Position numbers and translations under genes: made by a program
Notes under the pieces: model-generated
Told to the model about the DNA's origin: nothing
What the model saw: only the letters and a program-made list of their open reading frames with translations
Databases searched by the model: none
Shown: positions 1 to 10,231 of the stretch, in pieces
How the letters are laid out: each line of letters opens with the position of its first letter
Numbering within the stretch: position 1 is the stretch's first letter
Source: Zancudomyces culisetae
Lineage: Eukaryota > Kickxellomycota > Harpellomycetes > Harpellales > Legeriomycetaceae
Assembly: GCA_001969505.1 (NCBI GenBank)
Contig: LSSK01000683.1
Location: 1-25,501, forward strand
DNA length: 25,501 nucleotides
Reading direction: 5' to 3'

Positions 1-305
1 AGGATTTAAATTAAACCATCGATGGTTGAAAATATGGCTACTTCTGCAGTGCAAGAACGAACTGGTAGAATTTTGGAAAATAACGCTAGAAACGTGATTG
101 TGGAAATATTCAATATGTTCGTCCAATTTAGCATGATTCAGCATTGTCCAATGGGAAGTGGCCGTGCTAATTTACCAAGTTGGTAATCAAAAATTACACC
201 AATCTCTGATTTTAGTGTACTCTGCTATCTCAAAATCAATTCTCCAGTATCTGGGTGTGAATTTTGTGTAAAAAGTGGTACATTTTGCATTTCTCTTTCT
301 TTTTT

Positions 306-327
306 GGGGGGGGCGGGGAGGGGGGGG
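306..327 (+). repeat. G-tract, potential G-quadruplex
   Basis: Eight G, one C, four G, one A and eight G follow each other without other bases. This can supply four runs of three or more G with one-base loops, the pattern expected of a stable intramolecular quadruplex. It sits in AT-rich non-coding sequence, so it stands out strongly from its surroundings. Its function is unknown. A long homopolymer in an assembly can also have an unreliable length. Confidence 0.6.
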
Positions 328-1189
328 AAAGGACAGTGGGTATTTTGGATCTAAAAACTGATTGGCTGTAAATTTAGATTGCGTGTTTTACAAGATAATC
401 ACAACACATTTCGGGGAGGCGGTGTGGTAAGACACAACAAAGAGCTATTTTGATATGTCTGTACACTACTATAAATCTCAGATTCTGAAGGAGGGAGGGA
501 GACACCAAACTTGACTTTTCTTATCCACCATTTTGCGCATTGGTGTAAAGAAAGACAGGCTACTCGCCAGCCATCTCTCCACTATCTTCTCTCGTCACAC
601 CCAAAGCACGACTGTGATTATGCTTTTGCACAATTGAATGGCATTGGTTTGGAACAGTACAATGTGAGTATGCTTGTAATTTTGATCGTTTTTTGGGTGG
701 AGAGGAAAGGAATGAATGGTGATTATTGGACAACCTACATTAGCACTCAGTGGCGCTTTTTTAGCAATGGTAACTAACCGATAACATCAAAACAAATCCG
801 GAATTAGCAGTGGCAGAATGCATGTGAATGTTTTCGGCTTTTTCTTTTTCTTTATTTTTTTCTTCATTTTATTCTTCTGTAATTTGTTGAATACTACAAT
901 CAGTATTTTTATTCGAATAAATGAATCCCATTAGATGGAGGAAAAGCATGAAAAATCTTAATTACAGCCCAATGGATATGTGTATAGCACCCTTAGCGGA
1001 CAAAAATCGTCCGATTTTCATCACTGCATAAGAGATCGCGAATAACATATTCTACGGCCCCAGTCCTATTTGTTGATTATTTTGATTTTCGGAAACCCAG
1101 CCTCTCCCTACCTCTCTTTATTTGTTTTTCTTTGAGCAATACCGTTTTTGGACGATGGGCTAGCAAGCATAGTTTCGTCAACCTGTGAA

Positions 1190-1248
1190 AGCAACAACAA
1201 TAGCAACAATAGCAACAATAGCAACAATAGTAATCATAATAATAACAA
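1190..1248 (+). repeat. AAC/AAT/AGC trinucleotide-type repeat (Asn/Ser codons)
   Basis: A 9-bp unit agcaacaat is repeated about three times and flanked by degenerate aac/aat triplets. Read in the open segment 1137-1474 it encodes an Asn/Ser run. Similar Asn-rich runs occur in the clear genes of this window, so the repeat is compatible with coding sequence but does not prove it. Confidence 0.6.
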
Positions 1249-1759
1249 TTTATTCAATCATGAACAAGATTACAAGTTTGGTTATACTCGAGTCATTATT
1301 TCCACCACAGTTCTAGTATTAAATCTAACAGTTACACCCAATTTAGAAACAGCTTTATCCATACTCTACGGTGCTTGGGTAGTGGTAAAGCCTAAAACCA
1401 GCCAGAAATATGCTTTTTTGGTCGAGGATGAATATTTGAGAGATCAAAATGGAAATACACAATTACACCCTTGAACAACCACGCGCCTGTGGTACTATCC
1501 TATACATTTTTGATACAACTATATTGTATATCTCTTTCTGGTTCCATTCTTGAAGAGCAGAGGCGGTTTTTGCAGGAAGAAATTTCTTTCTGCACCCACA
1601 GGATTGCCCCCTTACAATTTTTTTTTAGGGCGGTTTCTATTATTTTTACAGCCAATTGATTCTTGCCTAAAGGAAATACTCAAATGGAATTTAATGCTAA
1701 AAAAAAATATTTACCTTGATATCGACCAGCTATTGGAAGATGACTTTGGCAATTTGTGA

Positions 1760-2792
1760 GAATAGTTGGCTGTAATCCAAAATCGACTATTTTTTTTCGA
1801 TTCACCCTTAAATCGTGCAAAGAGAAAAAAATTTTTTTAACGTTTTGGTTTTGAAATTTAGGTACAAAACAACAATTTTTTGTTTATATGTGCTTGTTAG
1901 TACTATCTTTGGTCATGTATTCGAATATAAATGTTTCCTCTTATCGTTAGAACCCGTTCCTCTATGTAAATGTAAACAGGTGAGTAAGATTTGCTAATTG
2001 TAGTCATGTATATTTATGTTGTGTGAAATGTGATGAACATCGTAGACGGGCGATCAGATCTAGCTACGTACATAGCTTTTTTTGAAAGTACACTTTGTGT
2101 ATTTTATAATGTTGAATGTCTACTCTCTGATTCATTATACATTACTTTTGCATCCTGTATTGCTTTATCCGTGTAATGAAACTTAACCTTGTTGTACTTT
2201 GAAAAAATAGAACTATCAGAGAAGAGCAGAGCTCCGTCTCCTTTTACTGGGTACTATACACATCCCAGATATGTACTGGAGCATACTTTGTTTTTTTTTC
2301 TTTGAGTTTTTTTACTTTTTACGAGGGGATAGAATTTTACTCCACTTTATCCTATTCTCTTTTCTTTAGATTGCTTTGTACTTTTAGTTTTTTTTTTTAA
2401 ACTTTTTTTTTAATATAATAAAGCTCTCCTATAGCTATATATGTAACTAAACTGGCTTGCTTATAGTTTACACAGCGTGATTATGTCCACTTGTTACTCT
2501 GTCTTTTGTTTGGTCAAAAAAAAAGATACTAAAAATGGTAGATGTTTTGGTTCAAGTATTGTTATGTTGGGAGTATAGGTATCAGTTATTTATTTTTGTG
2601 GTTATTTAGGCTATGTATAGCTATTAGATTACAAAAGATCACAACAACATTATAAAGACCATTGTCATTCACAACAATTACACCGATAATACTAACAATG
2701 CTAATATAAAAATAGAAGTAGAAATAAAAATAAAAATGAGAGAACGAGGATTCTACTCAGCAAGATAATACCACTCTGCATCACGAGTGAAG
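1760..2792. other. Gene-free AT-rich stretch
   Basis: No open frame with protein-like content is visible on either strand. There are many T runs (about 2285-2420) and scattered short ATG ORFs of up to about 60 codons that look random. The right part is the 3' flank of the subtilisin gene, which is on the minus strand, and probably carries its 3'UTR and poly(A) sites. A TACTAAC box at 2690-2696 is noted, but no matching exon follows it. Confidence 0.6.
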
Positions 2793-4235
2793 TTAGGCAG
2801 GACGATACAACATAATATTTGGAGTACCTCCACGAAGAGTGTTTTCTTTCAAATATCCCTTCAAACCTGTGGAAATAAGCCTTTGTTTGAGTTCGCTGGG
2901 TTTCATGTTGGGATTATCACTCAGCATTGCTGCAACTACACCCGTAACAAATGGTGCTGCCATAGAAGTGCCTGATTTGACTATTGTTTGGTCGCCTCCT
3001 GCATTGCTTGAGGAGATTATTCTTGTTCCTGGAGCCAGAATGTCAACACATTTTCCCCAGTTAGACCACGTAGGAACACTTCCAAGCTCATCAAAAGCCC
3101 CAACAGTGATTCCAGTAAGAGTGAGGGCCGGCGTTTGGTTGCATGCATCAAGGCCACTGTTTCCTGATGAGGTTACAACATGTACACCAGCAGCCACCAT
3201 CGCATCTATTGCCTTTAGATATGCTTCATTTCTTGAGGGTGTACCAAGACTCATATTAACTACTGCTGCTTTGTATTTGCCCTTTTTTGCACTCCAATCT
3301 TTCAAGATAAAATCAATTCCTTTTATGGCATAAGAAACCATTCCCATCATATTTTTGTCAAGAACCTTGACACTGACAATGTGTGCTTTTTTTGCTACAC
3401 CATGTACTGTACCTGCTACTATACCAGCAACATGTGTTCCATGGCCCTTGTTGTCGCTAAAATCCTCATTAGTTACAAAATTGGCTCCATTTTCTGCCCG
3501 TCCTGCAAGTTCGTGGTGATCAATTTTAACTCCAGAGTCCATTATGTACGCAACAACTCCTTGGCCTTGATTACCACTGTAAGCGTATTGATCAATGTAA
3601 TTCTTTGAGTTCTGGCTTATTCTTCGCAACCCCCAGTTTTGCACACGGGTTTGCACAGCATCTGCCTTTATTTTAACATCCTCTTCAATCAGCTCAACAT
3701 CGGGCATTTGTGAGACTTTGAAAAGGGTTTTCTTATCAAATTTTGCCGAGTAGCCATAAAATCCTGTATATCCTAAATCCTTTATACCATACTCATTTTT
3801 AAAGTTTTTGTACAACGATCTGAATTTCTTGGACCTTAATGCGGGATCGGCTATGCCACGTAAAACAGGAGAGAAATAGGCTGACAAGTGTTTATACAAC
3901 ACGGAGTTTTGTTTGTTGCTATGAGATTCGTATGAATTCCTGATATCTGGCGATGATCCTGGAGTTCTCAATAAAACTATGTAGTTTTTGTAGTCTCTCT
4001 TTCGATCATATTCTTTATCAGTGGTGCCTAGGGTAAGTACTGATGATAGTCTTTTTGGATAAAGAATTCTGTAAATTGACTTGCTCAGTCTTTTGACAAA
4101 TACGCCCTTGGCTGCGTCTTGAGCCACTGGAGTAACTACGTCGTGCCCCGTTATTTTTGAACTTGATGACCCCAGTGCAAGTATGGACATAATAAAACAT
4201 AGTCCAAAAGTTTTGTAAATTCGGTACGTTTTCAT
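2793..4235 (-). CDS. Subtilisin-like serine protease, Prb1/Ysp3 type (peptidase S8 with I9 propeptide)
   Basis: This is a 480-residue intronless protease precursor. Residues 1-24 form a hydrophobic signal peptide. Residues about 84-190 form an inhibitor I9 propeptide (NYIVLL at the start, then YGYSAKFDKKTL and VELIEED). The S8 domain runs from about 200 to the end. The catalytic triad is visible: D233 in YIMDSGVKID, H265 in GHGTHVAG and S424 in SGTSMAAP, with oxyanion Asn N359 in TSSGNSG. The block WGKCVDILAPG and the two cysteines C365 and C396 match the fungal proteinase K/Prb1 group. From memory, the length is close to yeast Ysp3 (about 478) and shorter than Prb1 (about 635), because the long N-terminal extension of Prb1 is absent. 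As a family member it should be auto-processed and act in the vacuole or outside the cell; which one cannot be decided here. The ATG at 4233-4235 is followed directly by the signal peptide, so the start is well supported. Confidence 0.92.
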   Translation of the reverse strand: MKTYRIYKTFGLCFIMSILALGSSSSKITGHDVVTPVAQDAAKGVFVKRLSKSIYRILYPKRLSSVLTLGTTDKEYDRKRDYKNYIVLLRTPGSSPDIRNSYESHSNKQNSVLYKHLSAYFSPVLRGIADPALRSKKFRSLYKNFKNEYGIKDLGYTGFYGYSAKFDKKTLFKVSQMPDVELIEEDVKIKADAVQTRVQNWGLRRISQNSKNYIDQYAYSGNQGQGVVAYIMDSGVKIDHHELAGRAENGANFVTNEDFSDNKGHGTHVAGIVAGTVHGVAKKAHIVSVKVLDKNMMGMVSYAIKGIDFILKDWSAKKGKYKAAVVNMSLGTPSRNEAYLKAIDAMVAAGVHVVTSSGNSGLDACNQTPALTLTGITVGAFDELGSVPTWSNWGKCVDILAPGTRIISSSNAGGDQTIVKSGTSMAAPFVTGVVAAMLSDNPNMKPSELKQRLISTGLKGYLKENTLRGGTPNIMLYRPA

Positions 4236-4255
4236 ATTGGTTAGATGTTCCTTTT

Positions 4256-4314
4256 GTGTATGTATATATGTATTGGGTATATATATTGGGTATATATATA
4301 TATATATGTGTGTG
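4256..4314 (-). promoter_or_regulatory. TA-rich repeat upstream of the protease gene, TATA-like
   Basis: A run of TA dinucleotides (about 4291-4307), with two neighbouring tatata blocks and a short tg repeat, lies 20-80 bp upstream of the protease start codon on the minus strand. The position would suit TATA-box elements or a nucleosome-poor promoter. This rests on composition and location only. Confidence 0.35.
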
Positions 4315-6241
4315 TAGCTGTGGTTGTAGTTGTGATATTTATGTTTTATTTATTTGTTTGTTTGCTTATTATTAGTATTATTTTTTTCCCCAATGTTGTT
4401 GAAGGATAAAATGCGGTATACTCTTCGAGTGTTTTTTTGTGTGCAATAAGTTTCAAATATATTATACAATTATAGAAGAAATAACAAAATAGGATTTTTT
4501 TTATCTTTTAGTGATGTAGGAAAACACTAATAGTTTGGATAAAGAAAATGAAATACTTCATTAATGCTAAAGTTCAGAGTTTATAACAATGAAGAGGTAC
4601 CATATGTGATATATAAACGTTTTTTTTTTGTGTCAAAGTAGACGTAACTATGAATGGGAATAGAGTAAGAGTGTATAGGGTTTCCATGATGCATATATTA
4701 GTGCCTTATTTTTTAATTATTTTTCAAAAAGAAAAGAGAGCAAATTGCTTGAAAATAAAAGTAAGCTTGAATGAAAGGATATCTGTCAACCACTGCTTAT
4801 TGCAGTATCTTTGCATTAACCATATCCATTAGAATATGCTAAAGAAATAACATATAAATTCAAAAAAAACATGATCATGCATACTTTACATTAATTATAT
4901 TTTAGAATAGTACAAGGGGTCTAAATGGTACTTGCCAACGTGAGTCCACCATATAGTTGGATATATGGAATTCAAGCCTTAATTTTGTGGCTGAAAGACC
5001 GAAATAATGTACCAAAAATAATTAGCTCGGAATTTTTTGGCTTCATTACAGTAAACGAATCTATAAGCTTGCTGTGCATATTTAACAATAAATAAAAACA
5101 AAAGTAAGATAATAACTTACGGGATGGAAAGATAGGAAGAGGGGAAGGGAGGAAGAGGGTAATAGACATTTTAATTAGAACCAGAAAGAAAAACAGTTTT
5201 GAAATGGATTAATGCTAAAAAGCATGAAAAAAAAAAGCATGGAAGGGAAAAATGTTGATAATGGTACATAAAAAAGTTTAACAGTATCTATATATTATAA
5301 CGTATGATTGAATTTAATCCAATGAAGATAAAGAGGTTTGAACATGGTGATGGCGGAAGAAAAGAAGAACAGCTTCAGTACAAGAAGTAAAAGAAATACA
5401 CGAGTTCAAATATAAGTGTAAGAGTAAAATCTCGACACTAACTGCAAAGGGATAACGGGGAGGAGGAGAAGGTATAAGATACACTACAAATCTGTATATA
5501 ACTAACTTGCCAAAATCGTGTGTTATAACAAGTGTAAATAAATATGATGTGGATAATTGCTATGCAGCTTGAACTGTCCGGCGAAAAAGTAGAAGATAAA
5601 AATTGGTTATATGATTCACATTTTAAAGACCACCTTAGTCTTTTTCTTTTCTCTTCACACTCTCCTTGTTGACCAGTATTCATTTGTATATGACTATGTT
5701 GAAAAAAAGGTATAATGAGATTTTCAGTACATGAATATGTTTGTGTATGTAATTTCACCATGTTTACACAATGCATCCTCTTGTAAATAGTTTAAAACAA
5801 AAAAAATAAAAGGAAAATGCTAGACAATTATTGGGTTGGTCAGTCATTGAGGGGAGAGTGAGGTGAGGGGGGGGGATATTCATAAACATTTTGACTACAA
5901 CCACCTCATTTTAGTTTTAACTTTAATTTTATTTCTTTGTTCATTTAATGGTATTGTGGATATAATCAACTTGTATTGGCTAATAAAAAAGAATTGAAAA
6001 ATTGAAAAACCAATTGGAGAATCAAAATGTAGCTGTTATACGTTGATTTTAGTTGGAGATATTAATAAAATAATGGGGATTATGTGCGAAAAAAATGGAT
6101 TTTGCAGCATTTCCAGCAAATAAATTCCCCAATCCCTGAAAATTACCACAGCTTCATTAAGAGTAAAAGGTGGGAAGAAGGAAATTGTAACAAGGGTGGT
6201 GAGGAGTTTAAACAATAAACAGCTAATACTCTTTGTTAAGA

Positions 6242-6259
6242 ACACACACACACACACAC
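6242..6259 (+). repeat. CA dinucleotide microsatellite
   Basis: Nine AC units lie about 85 bp upstream of the dipeptidyl aminopeptidase start codon, within its likely promoter or 5'UTR. Confidence 0.8.
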
Positions 6260-6342
6260 GAATAAAAAACCCAACTTAATTCTATAATAAAGTAACAGCA
6301 TTCTAGTAACCGGATACAGGGAATCACGCGGGGTTTGAATAA

Positions 6343-9300
6343 ATGGTGAAGGATAGTGGAGAGAAAAAGCATAAACACACCAAGAATTCATTGGTTTCAA
6401 GTACAGACGAAGAGTTTGATAAACTTATAGGGGAAACAGTACAACCTGGTAGCGACGTTTTGGGCGGGTTTGAAAGAGAGTATAATGAAGATACTGAGAC
6501 AGAAAAGATACATTTAAGCGACAAAGACAACACAATGGAAAGGCGCAGTGACCAAATTGTGAATATCCTGAATAATTCTGTGGATAGTTTTGAAGAAAAT
6601 CAGGAATTTGAATTATCTGAACATTCGTATGAAGGAGAAAATGCAGATTCACGAAACGATGACTTTGATGAGTACTACCAGAACTTTTTAAATACAAGAG
6701 ATAGGAATTACCGGAATAACAACATTGGATTTCCACGAGGAAGGTTCGGTGGAAAGGCAGTATTTTCGTCAGCGAAAAAACGCTCGCTGGTTAAGATCGC
6801 AGTTATTTTCAGTACAATTGTATTCTTAATCTGTGGATTCCGAGCTATATTTGGTGGTACAGATACAAAGGCCGAGAGTATGAAGGTGACAGAAGCTAGT
6901 AATGTAAGCATATTTGTTAAATTATTTGTTAATGTATTGTTGGATTGGATTGGATTGTAAAGTACTAGCTATATTAACGTAAAGATTATTAATTGATATA
7001 TAATAATAGGGAGGTAAAGTAATGTTGGATATAAAAGAAATGGATTATAACAAGCATCAAAGATGACTTTTATTTTTTTATATGAATAAAGACCATGTAA
7101 TATTTGTAAGAAAAACAGCAACTCAAGTGTTTGTCTAATAAAAAAAAATAGATGGTAAACAAGATATTCCAAATGCAAAAGATTTGGTTGAACAAGGTAA
7201 AAACAGAGGACTTAAGATCATAGTTGATGGGGACAATGTAAATCCGGTAATAAAGTATGATGCAAGCAAGAAAAACATTACTTTGGAAACATTACGTACA
7301 GGAGCGTTTGTTGCAAGGGGGGAGAAATACCAATGGATAGCACATCCGATGGATAAAAAGAGGGATGGGTTGTATTTGAAATTTGAGGAGCAAAAAGGGG
7401 GACTGTATGTGTATAGTCTTGATAACCAGTATTCCAAGGAGATGGTGAGCATAGAAGAGTTACAAATTGCGGCAAGAAATATAGGGCTTCCCAAACTTAA
7501 GATTATGAAATTTATACCATCAGCAGATTGGGAGTATCTTTTGATCAAGACAAGTGAAAAGAAAGTCTTTCGACATTCCAAGGCATCGGAGTACTATGTG
7601 TATAGTATAGCGGATAAAGTTTTGAAGAAGCTGCACACAGAGGAAAACGACAAGACGCAGCTTGTAGTATGGTCACCAGTGGGGCATAAGGTGGCATATG
7701 TGGTAGAAAATGATATATATGTCAATGATATGAACCAAAAGCGAAGAGTGAGCAGTGGTGGGGAGAGTAATGGAGACATAATAAATGGGATTATGGACTG
7801 GGTATACGAAGAGGAGGTATTTGAAGATAGTCAGGCGACGTGGTGGTCACCGGATGGAAAGATGATTGCATATTTGCAGTTTAATTCGACGTTGGTACCC
7901 AGGATAGAGATGGAGATGTATGGATTGTATGATGAAGCAAGTGGTCGAGATGCGGACAGCAGCTACACGCAAAAGATGAAGATTGCGTATCCAAAAGCGG
8001 GGCATAATAATCCGGTGGTAAATCTACATGTATATTCGATGGAGAAAGAAACAGCGTACAATGTGGATCTTGGGATAAAAGATGAGCATTTAATTAGTCA
8101 TGTTAGTTGGATTACTCAGAAACATGGTAGACTATTGGTGGGAGTTAGCGATAGAATACAAACAGTGATAAAGGATGTAGTGGTAGAGATAGGAGATGGG
8201 GATGAGAAGATAGCTAGTCGAGTAGTTTATGAGATGAAAAATGAGGATAACAAGTGGATAGCATTCTACAAACAAGTAGTGTATGTACCAAAGGTTGAGA
8301 AGGATAATGGCAGGAAGAGGGATTCGGATGAAAAGGAAAAAGGAAAGGAAAAAGAAGAAGAAGAGAAGGATGAGGAGGAGGAGGAAGGCGGGTATTATAT
8401 ACACGTGTTGAACAATTTAGAGTATATACATGTAGGAGTATTTGAGATTCCGAAAAGATTAGGGAGACAAAAGCAAGAACAAGAACAAGAGAAGAGTGGG
8501 ATGGATACAACGTTAATAGCACCAAAGCAAATAACCAAGGGGGATTTTGATGTGATTGATGATACCATTTCATATAATAAAGAAACAGGGGAAATGTATT
8601 TTGTGGGTAGTGGTAGTAATAAGAGGAGTTATAGACAAGAGATATATAGAATCAAGGTGGGTGATGAGCAGTTTGGTGGTAATGGTAATTTGAATGGAGA
8701 TAGGGATGAAGGTGAGGGACAAATGAGTATAATAGAATTTTTGGGACCAATGATGAATGGACAAAAAGAGATAGAAAAAGAAAAAGGAAAAGAAAAAGAA
8801 GAAGGATGGGGAGTGAGGGTCATGCCATTTTTGGATAAGTCTGGGAAGGAGAAGGGACAGTCAGAGAAGGACAAGAAGGGGTCGTATTCATTTTCAATGT
8901 CAGAATGTAAAGGGTATATCAAGGTGGATTATTTGGGGCCAAATATTCCATGGCAGGCAATATATAAAATAAGAGATGAAAAAGTTGGAGGAGGAGCAAG
9001 GAAAGTGATAGAGATAGAGGGAAAGAGTAAGGAAAAGTACGAGTTGGTGAGAAAAGTAGAGACGAACGAGCAATTGTATGGGGTGATAGAGGAGTATAAT
9101 ATGCCAGGGATAGGATATTTCCAGATGGATATAGGAGAAGGGGTAATTGTGGATGTGAATGTGATGTATCCACCAGGGTTTAATTATAATGAAGAGGGGA
9201 AGAATAAGAATAAGAGTAAGAGTAAGCGACAAAAGATGCTAGTAAATATATATGGAGGGCCAACATCCAAGTTTGTTACAGAGAGGTATGATATGAATGG

Positions 9301-10156
9301 GTTGAATAGTGTATTGAGTAGTGAGGAGGAGGGAGTGATAGTGGTAAAGATAGATCCAAGAGGAACGGCGCATAAGGGGCGGAAAATGACACATGTAGAA
9401 TATTTGGAATTGGGTAAAACCGCTAGTGGGGATATTTTGGAGGCGATACAAAGAATGCCATTTTATAAGAAGGAGAAGGGTGGTGGTGGTGAAAGAGGAG
9501 AGAGAGAGAAGGGGAATAAGGAAGAAGAAGAGATGGAGGTGAGTATAATGGGATGGTCATATGGAGGATTTTTGACATTAAAGGTGTTGGAAGAGCAAGA
9601 TAATCGAATGAGAGAAATACAAGAAGGGAAAAAAGAAAACAAGAAGGGAGAGAATAATAATAATAATAATGGTAATAAGAGGACGAGGATGAGGATGAGC
9701 AGGAAGATTAGTCGGGGGATATCGATAGCACCGGTGACAAATTGGAAATTCTATGATTCGGTGTATACAGAGAGGTATATGAGATTACCAAAAGAGCAAG
9801 ACAATTTGAAGGGATATGAAAGATCAATGATAGGGAGTAAGATGTTTGTTAATGGAGGAGGGGGAGGAGGAGGAGGATTATCAAAGGTAATGATGGTACA
9901 TGGAAGTGGAGACGATAATGTGAATATTCAAAATACGTATTGGATGATGGATAGGATAGAACAAGTGCAATCCAAAACTGAGCAAGGAAGGGAAAAAGCA
10001 GAAGGAGAAGGACAAGGAGGAGGAGGAGGAGGAAAAGGGAAAAAGGAAAAGGTTAATGTAGAATTGGTAGTATTTCCAAATTCAGACCATAGTATAATGT
10101 ATCGAAAGGATACAAGATACTTTTTATATGAAAAGATTATAAAGTTTTTGCAATAA
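6343..10156 (+). CDS. Type II membrane dipeptidyl aminopeptidase (Ste13/Dap2, DPP IV family), one intron
   Basis: Proposed join is 6343-6877 and 7152-10156, giving 1179 residues (Saccharomyces Dap2 and Ste13 are about 820-930). Exon 1 encodes an acidic, Ser/Asn-rich cytosolic tail and a membrane anchor at about residues 148-170 (VKIAVIFSTIVFLICGF) preceded by KKR. Exon 2 encodes the lumenal enzyme: a beta-propeller containing the DWVYEEEVF motif (the double Glu that binds the substrate amino terminus), then an alpha/beta hydrolase. The triad is Ser at 9557-9559 (GWSYGG), Asp at 9911-9913 (HGSGDDNV) and His at 10088-10090 (DHSI). The family removes X-Pro or X-Ala dipeptides. Ste13 matures alpha-factor in the Golgi and Dap2 is vacuolar; the sequence does not decide between them. 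Long Lys/Glu, Asn and Gly inserts interrupt the propeller and the hydrolase. Exon 2 alone has no ATG at its start, which supports the splice. The gene converges on eIF4G. Confidence 0.9.
6878..7151 (+). other. Spliceosomal intron in the dipeptidyl aminopeptidase gene
   Basis: The anchor exon and the enzyme exon are in different frames and are separated by about 250 bp with stops in every frame. The enzyme frame is open only from 7142, after a TAA at 7139-7141, so the acceptor must be the AG at 7150-7151, at the end of an A-rich tract. It needs a donor in phase 1. GTATGA at 6878 fits and resembles GTATGT; GTAATG at 6899 also keeps the frame and would add seven residues. A CTAAT branch-like box lies at 7135-7139, 12 bases before the acceptor. 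The acceptor is firm by frame logic; the donor choice is less certain. Confidence 0.75.
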
Positions 10157-10231
10157 TTAATTATAACGAAATAAAGATAAGATAAGATAAAATAAAACAT
10201 TATAAAATATTATATTATTGGATTAAAAAAA
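10157..10231. terminator. Shared 3' region between convergent genes
   Basis: Seventy-five AT-rich bases lie between the stop codons of the dipeptidyl aminopeptidase (plus) and eIF4G (minus). They contain aataaa-like and gataagataagata repeats on the plus strand. The poly(A) signals of both genes must lie here or overlap the opposite coding end, so the two 3'UTRs probably overlap. Confidence 0.5.

Larger units (their letters stand above)
10..1759 (+). other. Possible multi-exon or decayed gene, not recognised
   Basis: Several open segments on the plus strand read like protein but do not join into one frame. Segment 22-186 starts with ATG and gives 54 residues beginning MVENMATSAVQERTGRILEN. 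Segment 481-664 follows a ctcag acceptor-like site and ends at a GTGAGT. Segment 1137-1474 follows a long pyrimidine tract ending in ttgag and opens with IPFLDDGLAS, then an Asn/Ser repeat, then a hydrophobic stretch. Segment 1652-1759 follows a tract ending in ttttacag and ends in DIDQLLEDDFGNL and a stop. A TAACTAAC box lies near 771-778. These borders suggest introns, but no consistent splice chain was found; the donor after 1384 (GTAAAG) is only one option. No family was recognised. It could be a real gene with small exons, a pseudogene, or chance ORFs. Confidence 0.25.
4236..6342. other. Divergent intergenic region, no gene seen
   Basis: About 2.1 kb separates the protease (minus) from the dipeptidyl aminopeptidase (plus), so it holds both promoters. 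Short ORFs of 60-110 codons occur on both strands, but they start at non-ATG codons or have random composition, and none shows a motif or signal peptide. A G-rich patch lies at about 5850-5875 and a CA repeat at 6242-6259. No RNA gene was recognised. Confidence 0.6.

Noticed and set aside
2687-2720. Perfect TACTAAC box followed by aaatag, like an intron 3' end
   Set aside because: No open plus-strand frame follows; it lies in the 3' flank of the minus-strand protease gene.
5438-5776. 112-codon minus-strand ORF between the protease and DPAP genes
   Set aside because: Composition is Ser/Tyr/Cys-rich as expected for random AT-rich DNA, with no motif or homologue recognised.
6343-6960. Exon 1 of DPAP as a separate 205-residue small membrane protein gene
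   Set aside because: The tail-plus-anchor layout and the in-frame splice to an ATG-less DPP IV domain explain it better as the N-terminus of the same protein.
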